DNA of 64,000 bases from Malachius bipustulatus (lineage: Eukaryota > Arthropoda > Insecta > Coleoptera > Melyridae), in assembly GCA_910589415.1 (NCBI GenBank), contig OU342634.1:38246723-38310722 (forward strand), read 5' to 3'. Below are positions 45,782 to 58,061 of this stretch, piece by piece (within the stretch, counting starts at the first letter, position 1; each line of letters starts with the position of its first letter). The notes beneath the pieces were generated by a model that searched no databases, was not told the origin of the DNA, and saw nothing but the letters and a program-made list of their open reading frames with translations. A program made the position numbers and the translations under genes.

Positions 45782-48129
45782 GTCAACTGTTCAATAATAA
45801 TTAATGGAAGTGTCAGTGAATAAATTTAAACTCTGTTGACTTATTATTGTTATTGTTTTATTTATTATTAACTATAAATTTAGCAATTTTTTTTCTATTA
45901 ATATAGTGATGCTTGCTGGTAGTAGGTAATAAAATTAATTGCGTTAATAATTAATATAATATTCTCAAAGCTGTATCCTGTATATTGATTTTCTCATAAA
46001 GTCGTAGAGTGAATAGCGCCTTCTTCTCTCGGGGAATTGCTATTATTCACGTTCCAACATTCGGCTACAGTAGCTTGTCTTTAAAGTTTCATCCTGGTGA
46101 ATAATAGCCATAATTATCCGCTCGTTGAAGAATATGCTATTAATTTCTTATTATGTTATAATGATTCAGTAAATTCCGATGAGATTTAAGATTTTTTCGG
46201 TAACGGAATTACCGATAAAACTCGAGTTCCCTATTTCTTTTGTTATTAATAATTTAGTGAAAAAAAACGATTTTTTTGTTTTTTTTGCTTATAAAAGAAA
46301 AACTGAAGGGGTAATCTAAATGAAACCAATAATAAGAGTGATAAAGAAAAATGATAAAGAAAAAAGATAAAGAAAATGAAAGTTGAAACAGTCCGATCAA
46401 TTCATTATTGAGGGAGAAAAATAAATGCGTTTATTCAAAAATTCGTAACGTCGCCATTTTTTGAGCTGTAGTGCAGGCTCTTTGCGAGATAATCGATTAT
46501 AGGTACTTACTTCCTGTGTGCAAAACCCGGACGCTGTCGGATAATTAATGTTTGCGTAATTGCAATCAGAAGTTCTTCACACCATATTTTTTTAAAGCGA
46601 GGCTGGATATTCTGGAGGTCGTCTGATTCGAATTTATCAAACGACTTTGGACAATAGTAGAAATGGTCAGCTATATAAAGCCGAAATCTTCGTTTGCCGC
46701 TGAGAAATAGGTAAAAATTGCGCGCAAACGTGAGCGAAAACGGCTGAGCGCCGAGAGTGGGGGTAGAACACCAGTTGAGTGATTAATTTCTTAAAATACC
46801 AGCTCAACAGCTGGAAATGGTAAAAATTAAAAAAGTTACATAAAGAAAGTAATCAAGTCTTATTATAGAGTATGACAGTTTAGGTCATCTTTGCCAAAAT
46901 ACCGTCACCAAAAGATATTCGCAACACTTGCGAGAAAGATGTCGCAGTTGCTAACAGTATAGGTAAAATAATCAAAAGTAGTATTTGGTAATGAGGAAAC
47001 GGATGTGGACATTATTATCTTTATAGGAAATGATAAACCTACCTTTTCAATTCCTATTTTTGATTTTTTAAAAACTTTCATAAGCTACGATACCTATTAT
47101 AGTATACTTTCCATAAATCATTAATAAAATCAATTAGTAGATAATGAAATAGGTAGGCATTACGGAGAATAACTTCCACTTTTCTGTCTGTAATTTGTAC
47201 ATAAGTAGGTAGGTATAATAGGTATGAAATACCAAATACTCGTACTACCTGTTTTTTGAAATGAATAATGTATTAGTCATTTTATAAATCGTTACCTGCA
47301 GCTATTAAAATCGTTGTCATTATTGATGATTCATAATATTTTACCATTCATTCTGGTAAAAATACGTGGTACCCTGATCTCATTTTTTTCATTAGGTAGG
47401 TACCTTAAATATGCTCAAATTTTCTTTTAGAAATAATTTTTTTAAGTAGTTTTTTTGGGGTTCTCAAAAATTACTATACTTTGTGTAAGTACTAATTCTG
47501 TCTAGATTTTATTGACTTTAGTATAATTTTATTTTTGTTGATTTAATTTTTGACATCAAGATAAATGACGACAGATGATGACGAGAATATTGTGGTATCA
47601 ATCCACTTGCAGAGCTTTTTTTGTAACAATTGATGGTTTCTCGGGTTTAAATTTATCTTTAAAGACGTCACTAAGAGGTTTGATAATGGTATTTCTATTG
47701 TATACAATATTAACGTACCATCATATTTAAATATAATATTAATATGCCTTAACTATTTCCCTGCTGAACACATACTGATAAGGTAACCGAGATAGGTACG
47801 GAAAGAACTAACTCGTCAGTGAGTCAACAACAATTTACAAGGAGGAATCATTCAATAAAGCGAGAAAATCCCAAGGCGCGAATGTCGTCGTTTGAACTTC
47901 TGTTGAAACAGTGAGTGATTAACTCTACTGTAGTGAGTAATCAACAATGCCAATGCGGGTGAAGCACTTTTTATTTGCTGTATTTACTACTGGAGTGGAG
48001 TAGTTTTTATTAGCTTTAATTAATATTAATTTCCAACCATCCTGTCTAACGCGCAAGGGATAGTCCCTCTGGAGTTTACTTAGTTTGTTTACGTTCCGTG
48101 AATGGGCCCGTTTGGATTAAATATTCACG
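45782..48129. other. Divergent intergenic region between DHHC and GPCR genes
   Basis: 2.3 kb holding the presumed promoters of both genes. A TATATAAAG sequence lies on the + strand near 46672, and GC-richer sequence at 46680-46790 and 47990-48110. No reading frame of note. Core promoters cannot be fixed. Confidence 0.5.
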
Positions 48130-51100
48130 ATGAACGAATCAGATAATTCGCAGTTTTCTGAACTAGTAAGGTATGTGAGATTTACTTTTTATCTTTATTT
48201 ATTAACTATACCATTTACGAGTGTTTTAAATGTTTCATTAGTTCCTGGTTGAATAATTTAAATTAATGTCACGAATGTCAACAACCAACAATAAAAGTTA
48301 AGCATTATTAATTAGAAACGTCTGTGCATTTATGGGAGAGTGTTAAAATCATTACGACTTTAGTAGGAGTTCGTAAAATTTCATCAAGATTTGCTGGTGC
48401 TGAATTTTATTTATAATTTTTTGATCAATATATTAGGTGTAGGTACATATGGAATTGGGAGCATTTATTTGAATTATACTTATGAAAGAGAATTTTTAGC
48501 ACTTAAAATACATACCTACTTTATATTTATATAAGATAAGCGAGTTTACATTCATACTTCCATTAGGTACCTACCTACCAAAAATGTGGAATGATCAACA
48601 TTAATAAAAGTAATAATATGCCATGAAAGGAAAATAATAATTGTAAGTTTATACTTGATTCAGTATTCCATTATTTCATTCGTCATTACGTGAGAAGAAA
48701 GTAAAGTACTTGTACTTGTATATTATATTATTTATTATCAATGGAAGAAAGTGAATACTGAGGTACCTATAGGTAGGTATATTAATTCTTAAATTTGGCT
48801 TGCTGATGGTACGTCCTTCAGAAGATTTATCTTTAATAAATGTACTAACTTTCGGATAGAAGCCTTTTAGAGTGCGCTTAACCGTTTAAATTTTCATTAA
48901 ATGTACTTATTAATAGTAATATGAATGAGAAAATATACCGTGACTTGATTTAGTTTCGAATTCACAATAACGGCGACGGCAATAATGGGCTACAATTTGA
49001 AAATTTAGTATTTTGTTTTGTTTTAATTTTCATTATTTTCTGAGCCCTCTAAAATTTTTGCTATTTTAAAACTTTTTTAGACCCTACATTGTAAATAGGA
49101 AAAACATTGTCTTTCTAATGATGTCAAAGCCAACTATTAAAAAAAGGAAAACTATGTCATAACTCGATTTTTTTGCTACGCCACTTAATTCTAAATAAAA
49201 AAGTGTCTGAAGAAAGTTTAAGTTAATTCCTTCTTAATTCTATTCTAAATAAATGAGAAAGAATTGAAAGAAGAAAATGCGGAAAAACGGTTTTTGTAAA
49301 TAACTCAAAAACAAACGACGATAACCAATTTTAGTTTTCACCATTGACCTTTGTCAAAAAAAAAAAGATAAAGGATGCGTGGTTCATTTTTCTGCCTTTT
49401 TTATACTTATGGAGATCCCCTATTAAAACGTCGATATTTATAGTCACCCTGTTCAATCAAATTGTAACTTGATGCCGGAAAAATTAGGGGAAAATTTTTT
49501 GATATGTTGTTTCTGGAGATTCAAAAGATAAAACCTCAAAACTGGCGTATTAAAACCTCTAGTGGAAAATACGACATCTTGAAAAAATACCCGCATTGAT
49601 TTATATCTCGATTCCAATAATTGGACGGCGGGAATAACCGCAAAAACAAAAAAAATTGCTATAGTAATTTCAACATTTTTTTGTCACAACTCTCGGTAGT
49701 CAGTTTCCAAAAAAATAGACAGCGTCAAAGTTACCAAAACATTATCTTCTACTTCTACCTGGATCAACATTACTAAAATTATCGCAGTTCTCCCCTTCAC
49801 AGTTTTACATAAATGCGCATTGTATCTGAAGACCTCGGAACATGTACAGGGTGATTTATTAGCTCACCATCAAATTTTGAGAAATTTAAGGTAGTTTTTG
49901 AGAAAGAAAACTTCATCCTTCATCCAGAAATCATATACGTCCGATTTTAATTATTTAAGGAGTTATACAGGACGTCAAAGTTTTCTGCATAAAACTTTAA
50001 ATTTGAACCAATTTAAGAGTAGATTTAGATAACTTTACCTCGGTTTTACCTGTTAAAAAAAGTAATATTATTTTGCTTGTTTTACCGGTTGAAAAAAGGA
50101 AACAGTTTTTTACCTGTTTTTCCTGTTAAAAACGTAAGCTCTTTGCTACCTGTCAAAAGAAAGTTAACATCTTTTACCTGTTAAAAAAAGTAAGCATTTT
50201 TTATACCTGTTTTACATGTTAAAAAAGTAAGTTTTTTTACCTGTTAAAAAAGTAAGCTTTTTTTACCTGTTAAAAAAAAGTTTGCACTTTTTTACCTGTT
50301 GGAAAAAGTAAGCTCTTCATTACCTGTTGAAAGAAAGTAAGCACTGTCTTACTTGTTGTACCTGCTAAAAAGGTAAGCTTTTCTACCTGTTAAAAAAAGT
50401 AAGCATTTTTTTACCTGTTTTAACTGTTAAAAAATGCTTACAAGGGGTAAAACTAGAAAAAAATGCTTACTTTTTTAATAGATAAAAGAGACTTACCTTT
50501 TCTAACAGGTAAAAAAGTGCTTGCTTTTTTAACAGGTAAAAAAGGTGCTTGTTATTTAACAGGTAAAAAGTGAATTTTTTTTTCTCAACAGGTAAAATAC
50601 GTAAAAAAGTTCTTTCTTGTTTTTAACACGTAAATCCGAGGTAAAGTTAAATAAATATTCTTAAATTGGCTTCAATTTACAGTTTTATGCAAAAAACTTT
50701 GAGGTCCTGTAATTCTTTAAATAATAATTAAAATTGAACATATGATTTTATGAATTTTTTTTTAAACTACCTCACCTTTCATTTGTCACAATTTGATGGT
50801 GAGCTAATCAACCACCCTCTCATACATAAAATACCCTCTATAAAAAAAACTACGCATCAAATCAAAAAAAGACGTTGATGAAATTTGTTCGTTTGGAAGG
50901 ATCCAATGATATTAAATTTGAACACCACCTTCCTCACCCTTTAGTAGGGGAGGGAGGGAGCAGCTTTGAAATCTTAATAAAAAGTTACTTTTCTTATTGC
51001 AGATTCGAATTTTATGGTTGAAATTACGTAGGAAATTGTTCCTTTCTTCCCCCTCCATGCGGGGAGCGGGGATGAATTTGAAATTTTAGTTAGGAAGTCT

Positions 51101-53265
51101 TATTTTTTATGACAGATTGGATACTTCCACCAAAAATACTAAGGATCTGTCTACAACATTTTTTCGATATTTTTTCCCCATTTTTTCTTATTACTGAAAT
51201 TGAACGAAAAAGATCCACGAATCGAGAAAACAATTCTAACAAATTCTAAGTATTTTTAGTCAAAAAATCCTAGTCTCCCAATAAAAAATAATGGTTCCTA
51301 TCTAAAATTTTAAATTACCACCCTTTATATGAACTTTTATATGAAGAGGAAAGGGGTGGAACAATTTCTTAAGCATTTTAAGCCGAAAAAACCGAACGAG
51401 GAAAAGAGTAAGTCAATAAGCCGAAGATCACTCCTCATTGTTTCGGAATATTTTATATCAGACGCTGAGGGTAGGATTAAAACTTTTTTCGCCCCTGGTC
51501 AACCTCCCCATCCCCCTCGTTAATCAGTGGCTCGTCATGAGGTTTTGCATATGCGGCTTTTGCTTCAAAAATTGCTTCAATGTTCGGCGGGGTCCGAAAT
51601 TTCCGAAATTTCAATAGATGGAAATGCCCATGGGGAACTACATTGTAAGCGCCCATCCCTCTCACTACTACTCTCACTATTTGTAAACATCAAAAAATTT
51701 CCAGTATCAGTCGTTTTTTTTACATGATCGGTTTGTAATAATTGTGAATAATGAATAAGTGAAATAAATCAATAAATCAGGCCGTGACGCTACCGTGCTC
51801 ATAAAGCCACGCAAGGCGCCCCTGGGTAACTGCCTATATTGCCTTACACAGTTTAAAAATAATGACATTTTAATGATACTTTTATAAGTTCAGACTGACG
51901 TTAGATGACGAGAATCCTAAAACTCTCGCAAGATGGACCAATAATCGTTCTATAATATTAGATAAACCACTAAGTTTAACTTTCCTGCATGTTCTTTATC
52001 TGATGGATGTCAGATTTTTCACTACATGAATCATTTCAAAAAAATTCCTCCTTGCAATCCTTGCAAATCCCCCCCCCCCCAATGTGATTTTGTTGACTTT
52101 TTTCGCATAATATTTGCCTTCTGCGAGCTTATTATGTCAACTAAACTTTAATCTTCAGCATCTCTGAGTCAAGATGGGAAAATACATAATACAAATTAAC
52201 TTAAAAATAAATTTTCAAAAGATTTTTACTGTTAAGAGAATAAACTTATATATTATTTTTTATTGCAGGTACTCCCGCCCAATGATGACATTGGCAGGCG
52301 TTATAACAATTCTCATCATGGTGATAGGTGTCCTGGGGAACACTCTCACAGCCGTGGCTTTAATACGCCATCCTCGTCTCCGCACCATTGCAGCCTCCTT
52401 CATCGCCTGTCTGGCCTTCAGCGATCTGCTCATTTGTATTCTGGTTCTCCCTTTCAGCGCGAGTCAATTTTTCCATGGTACCTGGATACATGGTGAAGTA
52501 CTTTGCGTGCTGGTGCCTGTGATACGATATGGAAGTGTGGGAGTCTCCCTCCTCTCCATCGGTTGCATCTCCTTGAATCGCTATGTGCTGATAGCCTGGC
52601 CTCATCTCTATCAACGAGTGTATACCAAGTTGAATGTGGCTCTTGTGATTGGGTTCGTGTGGGTTTTTAGTTACTGTATCCTAATACCCACATTGACTGG
52701 TAACTGGGGAGAGTTCGGGTTGGATTCCAAGTTAGGGACTTGTAGTATTAGACCTGACGCGAATGGACATTCGTCGAAGAATTTCCTATTTGTGCTAGGG
52801 TTTTGTTTGCCTTGCGTGATAATAGTGGCGTGTTATGCTAGTATTTACCTTGTGGTTAGACGGTCAAGGCGTCGTATGCAACAACACTGCGAACAGACTA
52901 AACAGAGTTCGGGAAGTAGGAACGAAATGCATATCACGAAGATGGTTTTGGTGATATTCCTGTGTTTTGTCGTGTGCTATCTTCCTATTACGGTTGTAAA
53001 AATAACCGACACAGAAGATGTGAAGCATCCCGCGTTGCATGTTTTGGGATATATTTTAGTGTACGCTTCGGCTTGTGTTAATCCCGTGGTTTACGTGACC
53101 ATGAATAAACAATATAGAAGAGCATATTTGGAAGTGCTGAAGTGTGATCAACCAGGCACGATTCCGGATAGTCAGTTGACTCCCCCCAAAATGAGCAAGC
53201 AACCTCCTAGTGTTAGTTTTCTGAAAGGAACACCTGGCGATTCAAGGTTACAGTTGAAGAGTTGA
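48130..53265 (+). CDS. Moody/Tre1-like orphan class A GPCR (two coding exons)
   Basis: Coding exons are 48130-48170 and 52269-53265. The donor is GTATGT, the acceptor is TATTGCAG, and both sides split the same codon after base 2; together 345 residues. The N-terminus (MNESDNSQFSELVRYSRPMM) has an NES glycosylation site. Seven transmembrane segments follow: GN at 37-38 in TM1, D66 in TM2, C93 pairing with C172, NRY at 117-119 replacing DRY, P195 in TM5, CYLP (250-253) in TM6 and NPVVY (285-289) in TM7. NRY, the loop sequence GEFGLDSKLGTCSIRPD and IRYGSVGVSLLS match the insect moody/Tre1 receptors, which act in blood-brain barrier sealing and germ cell migration in Drosophila; moody seems nearer. 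The cytosolic tail is short and serine/proline-rich. The second exon is open upstream to 52174, but that part is intron. The first-exon join is inferred. Confidence 0.85.
49847..50819. mobile_element. Foldback element V with a minisatellite core
   Basis: CAGGGTGATTTATTAGCTCACC is mirrored by GGTGAGCTAATCAACCACCCT at 50799-50819. A left TA precedes it at 49845-49846. The arms (about 49847-50040 and 50630-50819) flank a tandem array, listed separately. It lies in the GPCR intron. The right terminal base has diverged from CACCCTG to CACCCTC. Confidence 0.8.
50040..50630. repeat. Bidirectional minisatellite, ACCTGTTAAAAAAAGTAAGC units
   Basis: About a dozen units of 24-27 bp with consensus TTTTTACCTGTTAAAAAAAGTAAGC run to about 50430. 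The array then switches to the reverse-complement orientation (GCTTACTTTTTTAACAGGTAAAAA) to about 50630. Transcribed, it could fold into one long imperfect hairpin. Confidence 0.85.
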
Positions 53266-53615
53266 ACTTCATGAAAAAGTATACTCGAAGAAGAATTGTT
53301 CAGTGCCAGTGCTACTACTGGAAAATGAGAGACAATTGATGATATTTACAATAATTGAAGTTGATTGTGCCTTTTAGTAAGTAATTACATATTTGAAAAA
53401 CTGTTTGCTCATTTCATCAGGCTTATCAAGATGAACTGACAAGATTATAATTTTATTGACTGAAACTACTTCACACTGGTGCTTATTAATTTAAGAAGTG
53501 CTCTGGAATAGGAGCAAAATAATCACTATCAAGTCCAAAGAATTTGTTATACGTTGAATGTAATGATGTATGTATGTTTGTTTTTATTGTATATAGTTTT
53601 AAAACAAGTGACGAC

Positions 53616-53621
53616 AATAAA
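53616..53621 (+). terminator. Polyadenylation signal of the GPCR gene
   Basis: AATAAA about 350 bp after the stop codon, in AT-rich 3' flanking DNA. Confidence 0.55.
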
Positions 53622-54823
53622 GATTTTATATAAAATGTAGATTTTATACTCGCATATAAATTAAATGTGAATTCAGGATATTATTTTTCTTCATTGCATA
53701 TTTCAGGTGACCTGGTTTGAAATGGTGGAAAAAATAAATTATACCCATTCATAGCGAACAAACATTACTATATTATTACTGCAAAATATTACAGGTCCGC
53801 ATTGTCACTTGTCAATAACCTCGGACGTGATCAGAGCCTTCTAATGCCTAAAAACTTACAGTGAGTATTGGACAATGCAATTATGAAGATCGAATCGAAC
53901 ACTGCTGTTTGGCAGTTTACTCTTGAGTGCTCGGAGTTTACTCGTGCTGATCGAGGTATTTTTGAGATAACTAATTGCATGGAATCCCACATGCATTAAA
54001 AAAATGGAAGAAAACCTTTTAAAAGTCACGCAAACGGTTTCAATCTACCAGATTCAGTTAAATTAGGACTATGGCTCAAAAATCATATCATCAAGCTTTA
54101 GAGGCGCTCTTCAGCCAAAATGTTTAAGTGCTCTGCTGTGTAACGTCAGAAAAATCCAACACATCTAAATCTGGAGCTTATGTTTCCAGGAAAGCTGAGG
54201 ATATTATGGAAATCGGTTCCTGGTTAAATTGGATGTAACTTTGGGGGTCGGTAGAACACGATGAGTAGATTAGAAGTCTTCACGGGTATAACCTCATTTT
54301 CTGAAGATGCTTTTTTTCCTCTCATGACAGTCCTTCACATAATATTTCAATTATTAGACCCGCAATTTATTCTAGAGATAGATCATAATATGTTAAAATT
54401 GAAACTTTGCTTCTGTTGCTGTACACAATTATCTCAACAACATTCGATCCGAGACCGAAGGGCCAACGAGTGTTTATCTCCGTTTTAGAAAATTTGTATC
54501 TCTTGGAGCAAAATATTTGCAACTGACTGTAATCGTAACACATGAATAAACAAAAGTGCTGCCGGTAATTAATCATTTTCAATTAAATTCATCTTCCGGC
54601 CGCGATTAAATACAACATACAAAGCTGTACGTGAAACTTTTAATTTTGAGAAGTAGAATTTTGATTTTGATACAAGAGAAACGACCTGTTTACTGTTCAC
54701 CTCAACTACGAGTTCCATTCACTGGGTCAATTTACTTAAATTCCAGCAACTCCACCTGTAAGTAGAGCTACCTTTTTATCTCCAAAGAACCATTCCAGTT
54801 TTTTTTTCTCTCGCACCCCCCTA
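53622..54823. other. Intergenic, no gene seen
   Basis: AT-rich; short frames at 54261-54582 on both strands have no recognisable motif. Confidence 0.5.
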
Positions 54824-55132
54824 CAATTGAAGGGTCCAATGCAATAACCAGTCAAGTCCATTTTTAAGGCCAAAATTAGTTAGCAGTCGATTCTTACATA
54901 GTATAAAATTCTCTTTCGTCCTGTGTAATAACCAGCTCTTGATCATAGAAAATAAGGAAATTAAAAATTAAAATTAGAGTTGATGATATTGCTATTCTTA
55001 TTATTTTCTATGATCAAGAGCTGGTTATTACACAGGACGAAAGAGAATTTTATACTATGTAAGAATCGACTGCAAACTAATTTTGGCCTTAAAAATGGAC
55101 TTGACTGGTTATTGCATTGGACCCTTCAATTG
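54824..55132. mobile_element. Near-perfect small foldback element W (309 bp)
   Basis: CAATTGAAGGGTCCAATGC is mirrored by GCATTGGACCCTTCAATTG ending at 55132. TA flanks both sides (54822-54823 and 55133-55134). The arms of about 130 bp differ at very few positions, and the loop is about 50 bp of AT-rich sequence. It ends CAATTG rather than CAGGGTG, so it belongs to a different family, and it looks recent. Confidence 0.85.
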
Positions 55133-55134
55133 TA

Positions 55135-55556
55135 ACTATGGTAAATGTTGGCTATTCTAATCGTTTTAGAGTGAAATGTTAAATAGATCATTTTTGTAAG
55201 ATTGAACAGCTGCGTCTGTGGCGGTAAATAGTCTGTTAAGCCGTTTTCGAGAAAATTTGGCAAAGTTCTTCATAGCCTTGCTCAATCTTTGAAAGGAAGC
55301 CTTGAACACCGGCTTTCTCACTGCATAGAAAAGTTTATATAGGGAAGACATAAGTATCTTATGTCCTCTTTAAAATAAGCAAGTGTCAACTTTCGGTATT
55401 TCCGGACGTGAGGCCATCTTGAATATATTATAGTCAACGGTGTCCTGGATGATCACCTGGTGGCCGATCTTCATGAAACATGAAACAGCCTCTATATGGT
55501 CGTATTTGGCTAAAGCCATTGTTCCAAAGTTGACAAGTAACTTTTTTTTGTCAGCA
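55135..55556 (-). other. Possible protein-coding remnant, unrecognised
   Basis: The - strand reads without obvious low complexity through two adjacent frames (about 55504-55370, with KYDHIEAVSCFMKIG, and 55351-55166, with FSRKRLNRLFTATDAAVQ). They are separated by a stop. The segment abuts the mariner remnant and may be its flank or leader. No family was recognised. Confidence 0.25.
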
Positions 55557-56625
55557 ATGGATGAAATATAAAGTTTTTTTGAAAGGAGAAAAAGCTCAAG
55601 AGATAAAAAATTAACCGGACTCGGTTTCGGTGAACTCTCTCTTTCATATACAACCGTGAAACGTTGAGTGGCCGAGTACAAACGCGGTCGTACCACATTT
55701 TTTGAAGATGAACTTTCTGGGCGATCAAAAATTATTTAGTGAAGATGTCGATCTACGGCATGTAACTGTGATGGAAAATCGCCAATTGGCAATTAAGGAG
55801 ATTGCTGAGTCGTATGGGACATCAGATGAACGTGTGCACAAGATTTTACAGAAGACTTGGGTATGAGAAAATTATCCACGCGTTGGGTGCCACGTTTGTT
55901 GACAATCGACCAAAAACGGGTACGGCTTGGCATGTTGGGCGAGTGTCTTGAGCTGTATTAAAAAATCCATCAGAATTTTTGCTACGTTTATTATGGTTCC
56001 CAGTAAAATTTATTACTGTTGATGAAACTAGATTCATCCCTATACTCCCGAGACCAAGCAACAGTCAATGCAGTGGACCGAGGTGGGAGAACTAGCTTCG
56101 AAGAAAGAAAGGGCGTTCTTTAAGCGGGAGAGGTGATTGCAACAGTTTTTTTGGGACTGTAGAGTTATTATGATTGAGTACCTTCATTAAGGTGACTCCA
56201 TTTATTACGCGTTGCTGGATCGATTGAAGGCCAAAATCAAGAAAAAACCCACGTTTGGTCAAGAAGAAGCTGTTCTGTTTCACCAGGACAATGCTCGGGT
56301 GCGTACGAGCGTGGTTGCAACTCTGCAATGGAAAAAGTTCTTCCGCAACCACCTTATTCATCCGACCACCCTTTCATTGTTATTTTTTGTTTCCAAATTT
56401 GAAAAAATTCTCGGGGGGAAAAATACCTACAGTTCGAATGCTGAGGTGGAAAGCGCTGTAGAACGGTATTTTTTGGGTTGGGAATAGCGTTTGACCAAAG
56501 ATGTATCGAGTAACGAGGAGACTATGTTCAGAAATTAACCAGGAGATTAGTCCAGAAATAAATTTCGCCTTGGCTTAAAATCTGTGTTTTTTTTTTTTTT
56601 TGGAAAGGCTTTTTAAACGACCCTC
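55557..56625 (+). pseudogene. Mariner transposase, decayed
   Basis: Reading across several frames, the + strand follows a mariner transposase from ATG at 55557 (MDEI). It continues through a helix-turn-helix region with VKR-stop-VAEYKRGRT near 55660-55690, then LGMRKLSTRWVPRLLT (about 55855-55905). Next come the first catalytic motif VTVDET-like near 56015-56030, WTEVGE near 56070, HQDNA (56281-56295) and a PPYSSD-like third motif near 56350, and finally NAEVESAVERYF near 56440. There are several frameshifts and stops, so it is inactive. An intact mariner transposase is about 345 residues, which fits the span. The sequence near 56606-56626, reverse-complemented, starts ATGAGGGTCGTTTAAAAAGCC, similar to a mariner terminal repeat; the other end was not found. 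The subfamily looks irritans- or cecropia-like. Confidence 0.8.
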
Positions 56626-56881
56626 ATGGATTCGCAAAAGCACCGTTTTCGAGATGGTGTGTCAAAAAAAGAGATTTTTTCAGTTATAGACGATATCTTA
56701 GAAACAGTTTGAGGTCAAGATCTCAAGATTTTGCACATTATCATTGATGTTAGCTACTTTTTAAGACTAACAATTTTTTTATGACAGTGGCGGAGATTTT
56801 TGTGACACCCTGTCTTCGAGATACCGGGTGCCAAAAAATATTATTTTCTGTTTTTTTTTTTAGATATCTCGGGAACCGTAT

Positions 56882-58061
56882 AAGATACAGAACATCACAT
56901 ATGGAGCGGTTGCTTGGTACAAATAAAGAACTAAGCTAGCAACAGCAAAGAAAAACTTGAGAAGATCCAGAGACTTGCGTGTCTCTGCATCACAGGAGCA
57001 ATGAGAACCTGCCCAACCGCTGCGTTTGAAGTAATCTGGATCTGACACCACTACATTTGGTGATAGAAAGAAGAGCTGGAGAAGCTCATCTACTTAGGAT
57101 GTCAAGAGTAGGAATCAGGAGTGTACGGCGGAGCCACATAGACGATCGATCCTTGGGTGGCTGTGAGGGGCTTCTGACACTACCAAAAGACAGAACTGTT
57201 AAGATATTCAGTTTCGAGAGAAACTTCATCACGAAACTGTCTACGAAAGAGAGGAATGGAACAACACCTCCAACTGTACTCTCAAAGAAGGTACGATCAA
57301 ATGGTACACAGACGGCTCTAAAACCGTCGAGGGAACCGGGGCAGGAATCTGTGGGCCACGCACCATGTACTCCAAACCAATGGGAAAATCTCGAACCATA
57401 CTTCAAGCGGAATCACACGCAATACAAGTATGTGCCCAAATAAACCTCGACATAAACTACAAAAACAAAGAAATAGAAATATTGACGGATAGTCAAGCAA
57501 CCATAAAGACGTTGAGCTCTTCGATCATCAGCCTCAATATGGCTTGGGAGTGCTTAGGAAAATTTAACGAATTAGGCAAGAAAAATAAAATTCACCTCAA
57601 GTGGATACCGGGCCATTCCGGAATCGAGGGAAACATCTTTTTTCAAGGCAGAACTCCGAAAGTAAGAAGAAAAACTGAGAGAAACCCATTTGAGGAACCT
57701 CTCAGGGTTGAGACAAGCCAAAGAACTTCTCAGGAATTTTAACCGAGAGAGGTCGAAGATACTCTTCAACCTCAACAAGGAACGTCTCAGAACACTTACG
57801 GGATTCCTACAAGGAAAACCTGAGGAGGCATAAAAGAGAATGGCGTCTGCAGATTCCACCACCAGCTAGAGGCAGGGAACATACCCGACCTTGATCCTCT
57901 TCAAAATCTTGAAGTTTCTCAAGGAAACGAACTTGGAGAGGGTGCTTCACTAAAGGGATTCCACACCAGGCGAAGCACAGTAGAGGGGATACAATAGATC
58001 TTTTAGGTCGCAGTAACTTGATCTCCTTCAAATATACGAATATAAATACAAGATACAGAAC
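56882..58061 (+). mobile_element. 5'-truncated LINE with RNase H and 12-bp target duplication
   Basis: AAGATACAGAAC occurs at 56882-56893 and again at 58050-58061, flanking a LINE fragment. It starts inside the post-RT region with ITYGA (56894-56908), passes LACLCITGAM-RTCPTAA (about 56970-57030), and continues with an RNase H domain at 57302-57640: YTDGS, QAESHA, LTDSQAT and WIPGHSGIEGN. The frame shifts several times, so it is a dead copy. The 3' part after 57640 becomes noncoding and ends before the second duplication. The presence of RNase H fits the I/LOA/R1-like LINE group; the exact clade is not determined. It interrupts an older repeat whose pieces lie at 56630-56880 and 58062-58240. 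Confidence 0.85.

Larger units (their letters stand above)
48171..52268 (+). other. Intron of the GPCR gene, repeat-filled
   Basis: 4.1 kb. Contains a single element E-like arm (about 49150-49451, ending in CACCCTG), foldback element V (49847-50819), two diverged ~130-bp G-rich units at about 50930-51115, and a C12 run at 52069-52080. Frames at 51329-51727 have no recognised motif. No further coding exon is required by the splice phases. Confidence 0.6.

Noticed and set aside
50040..50630. Regular short repeats resembling a CRISPR array
   Set aside because: Units are contiguous, without unique spacers, and invert orientation in an insect genome; it is a minisatellite inside a foldback element.
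52174..52268. GPCR start at ATG 52174
   Set aside because: The added residues are AT-rich intron translation, and a TATTGCAG acceptor at 52261-52268 directly precedes the conserved sequence; the 48130 exon fits in phase.
57057..57443. 128-codon frame as an independent gene
   Set aside because: It lies within the frameshifted LINE fragment between its RT-end and RNase H regions.
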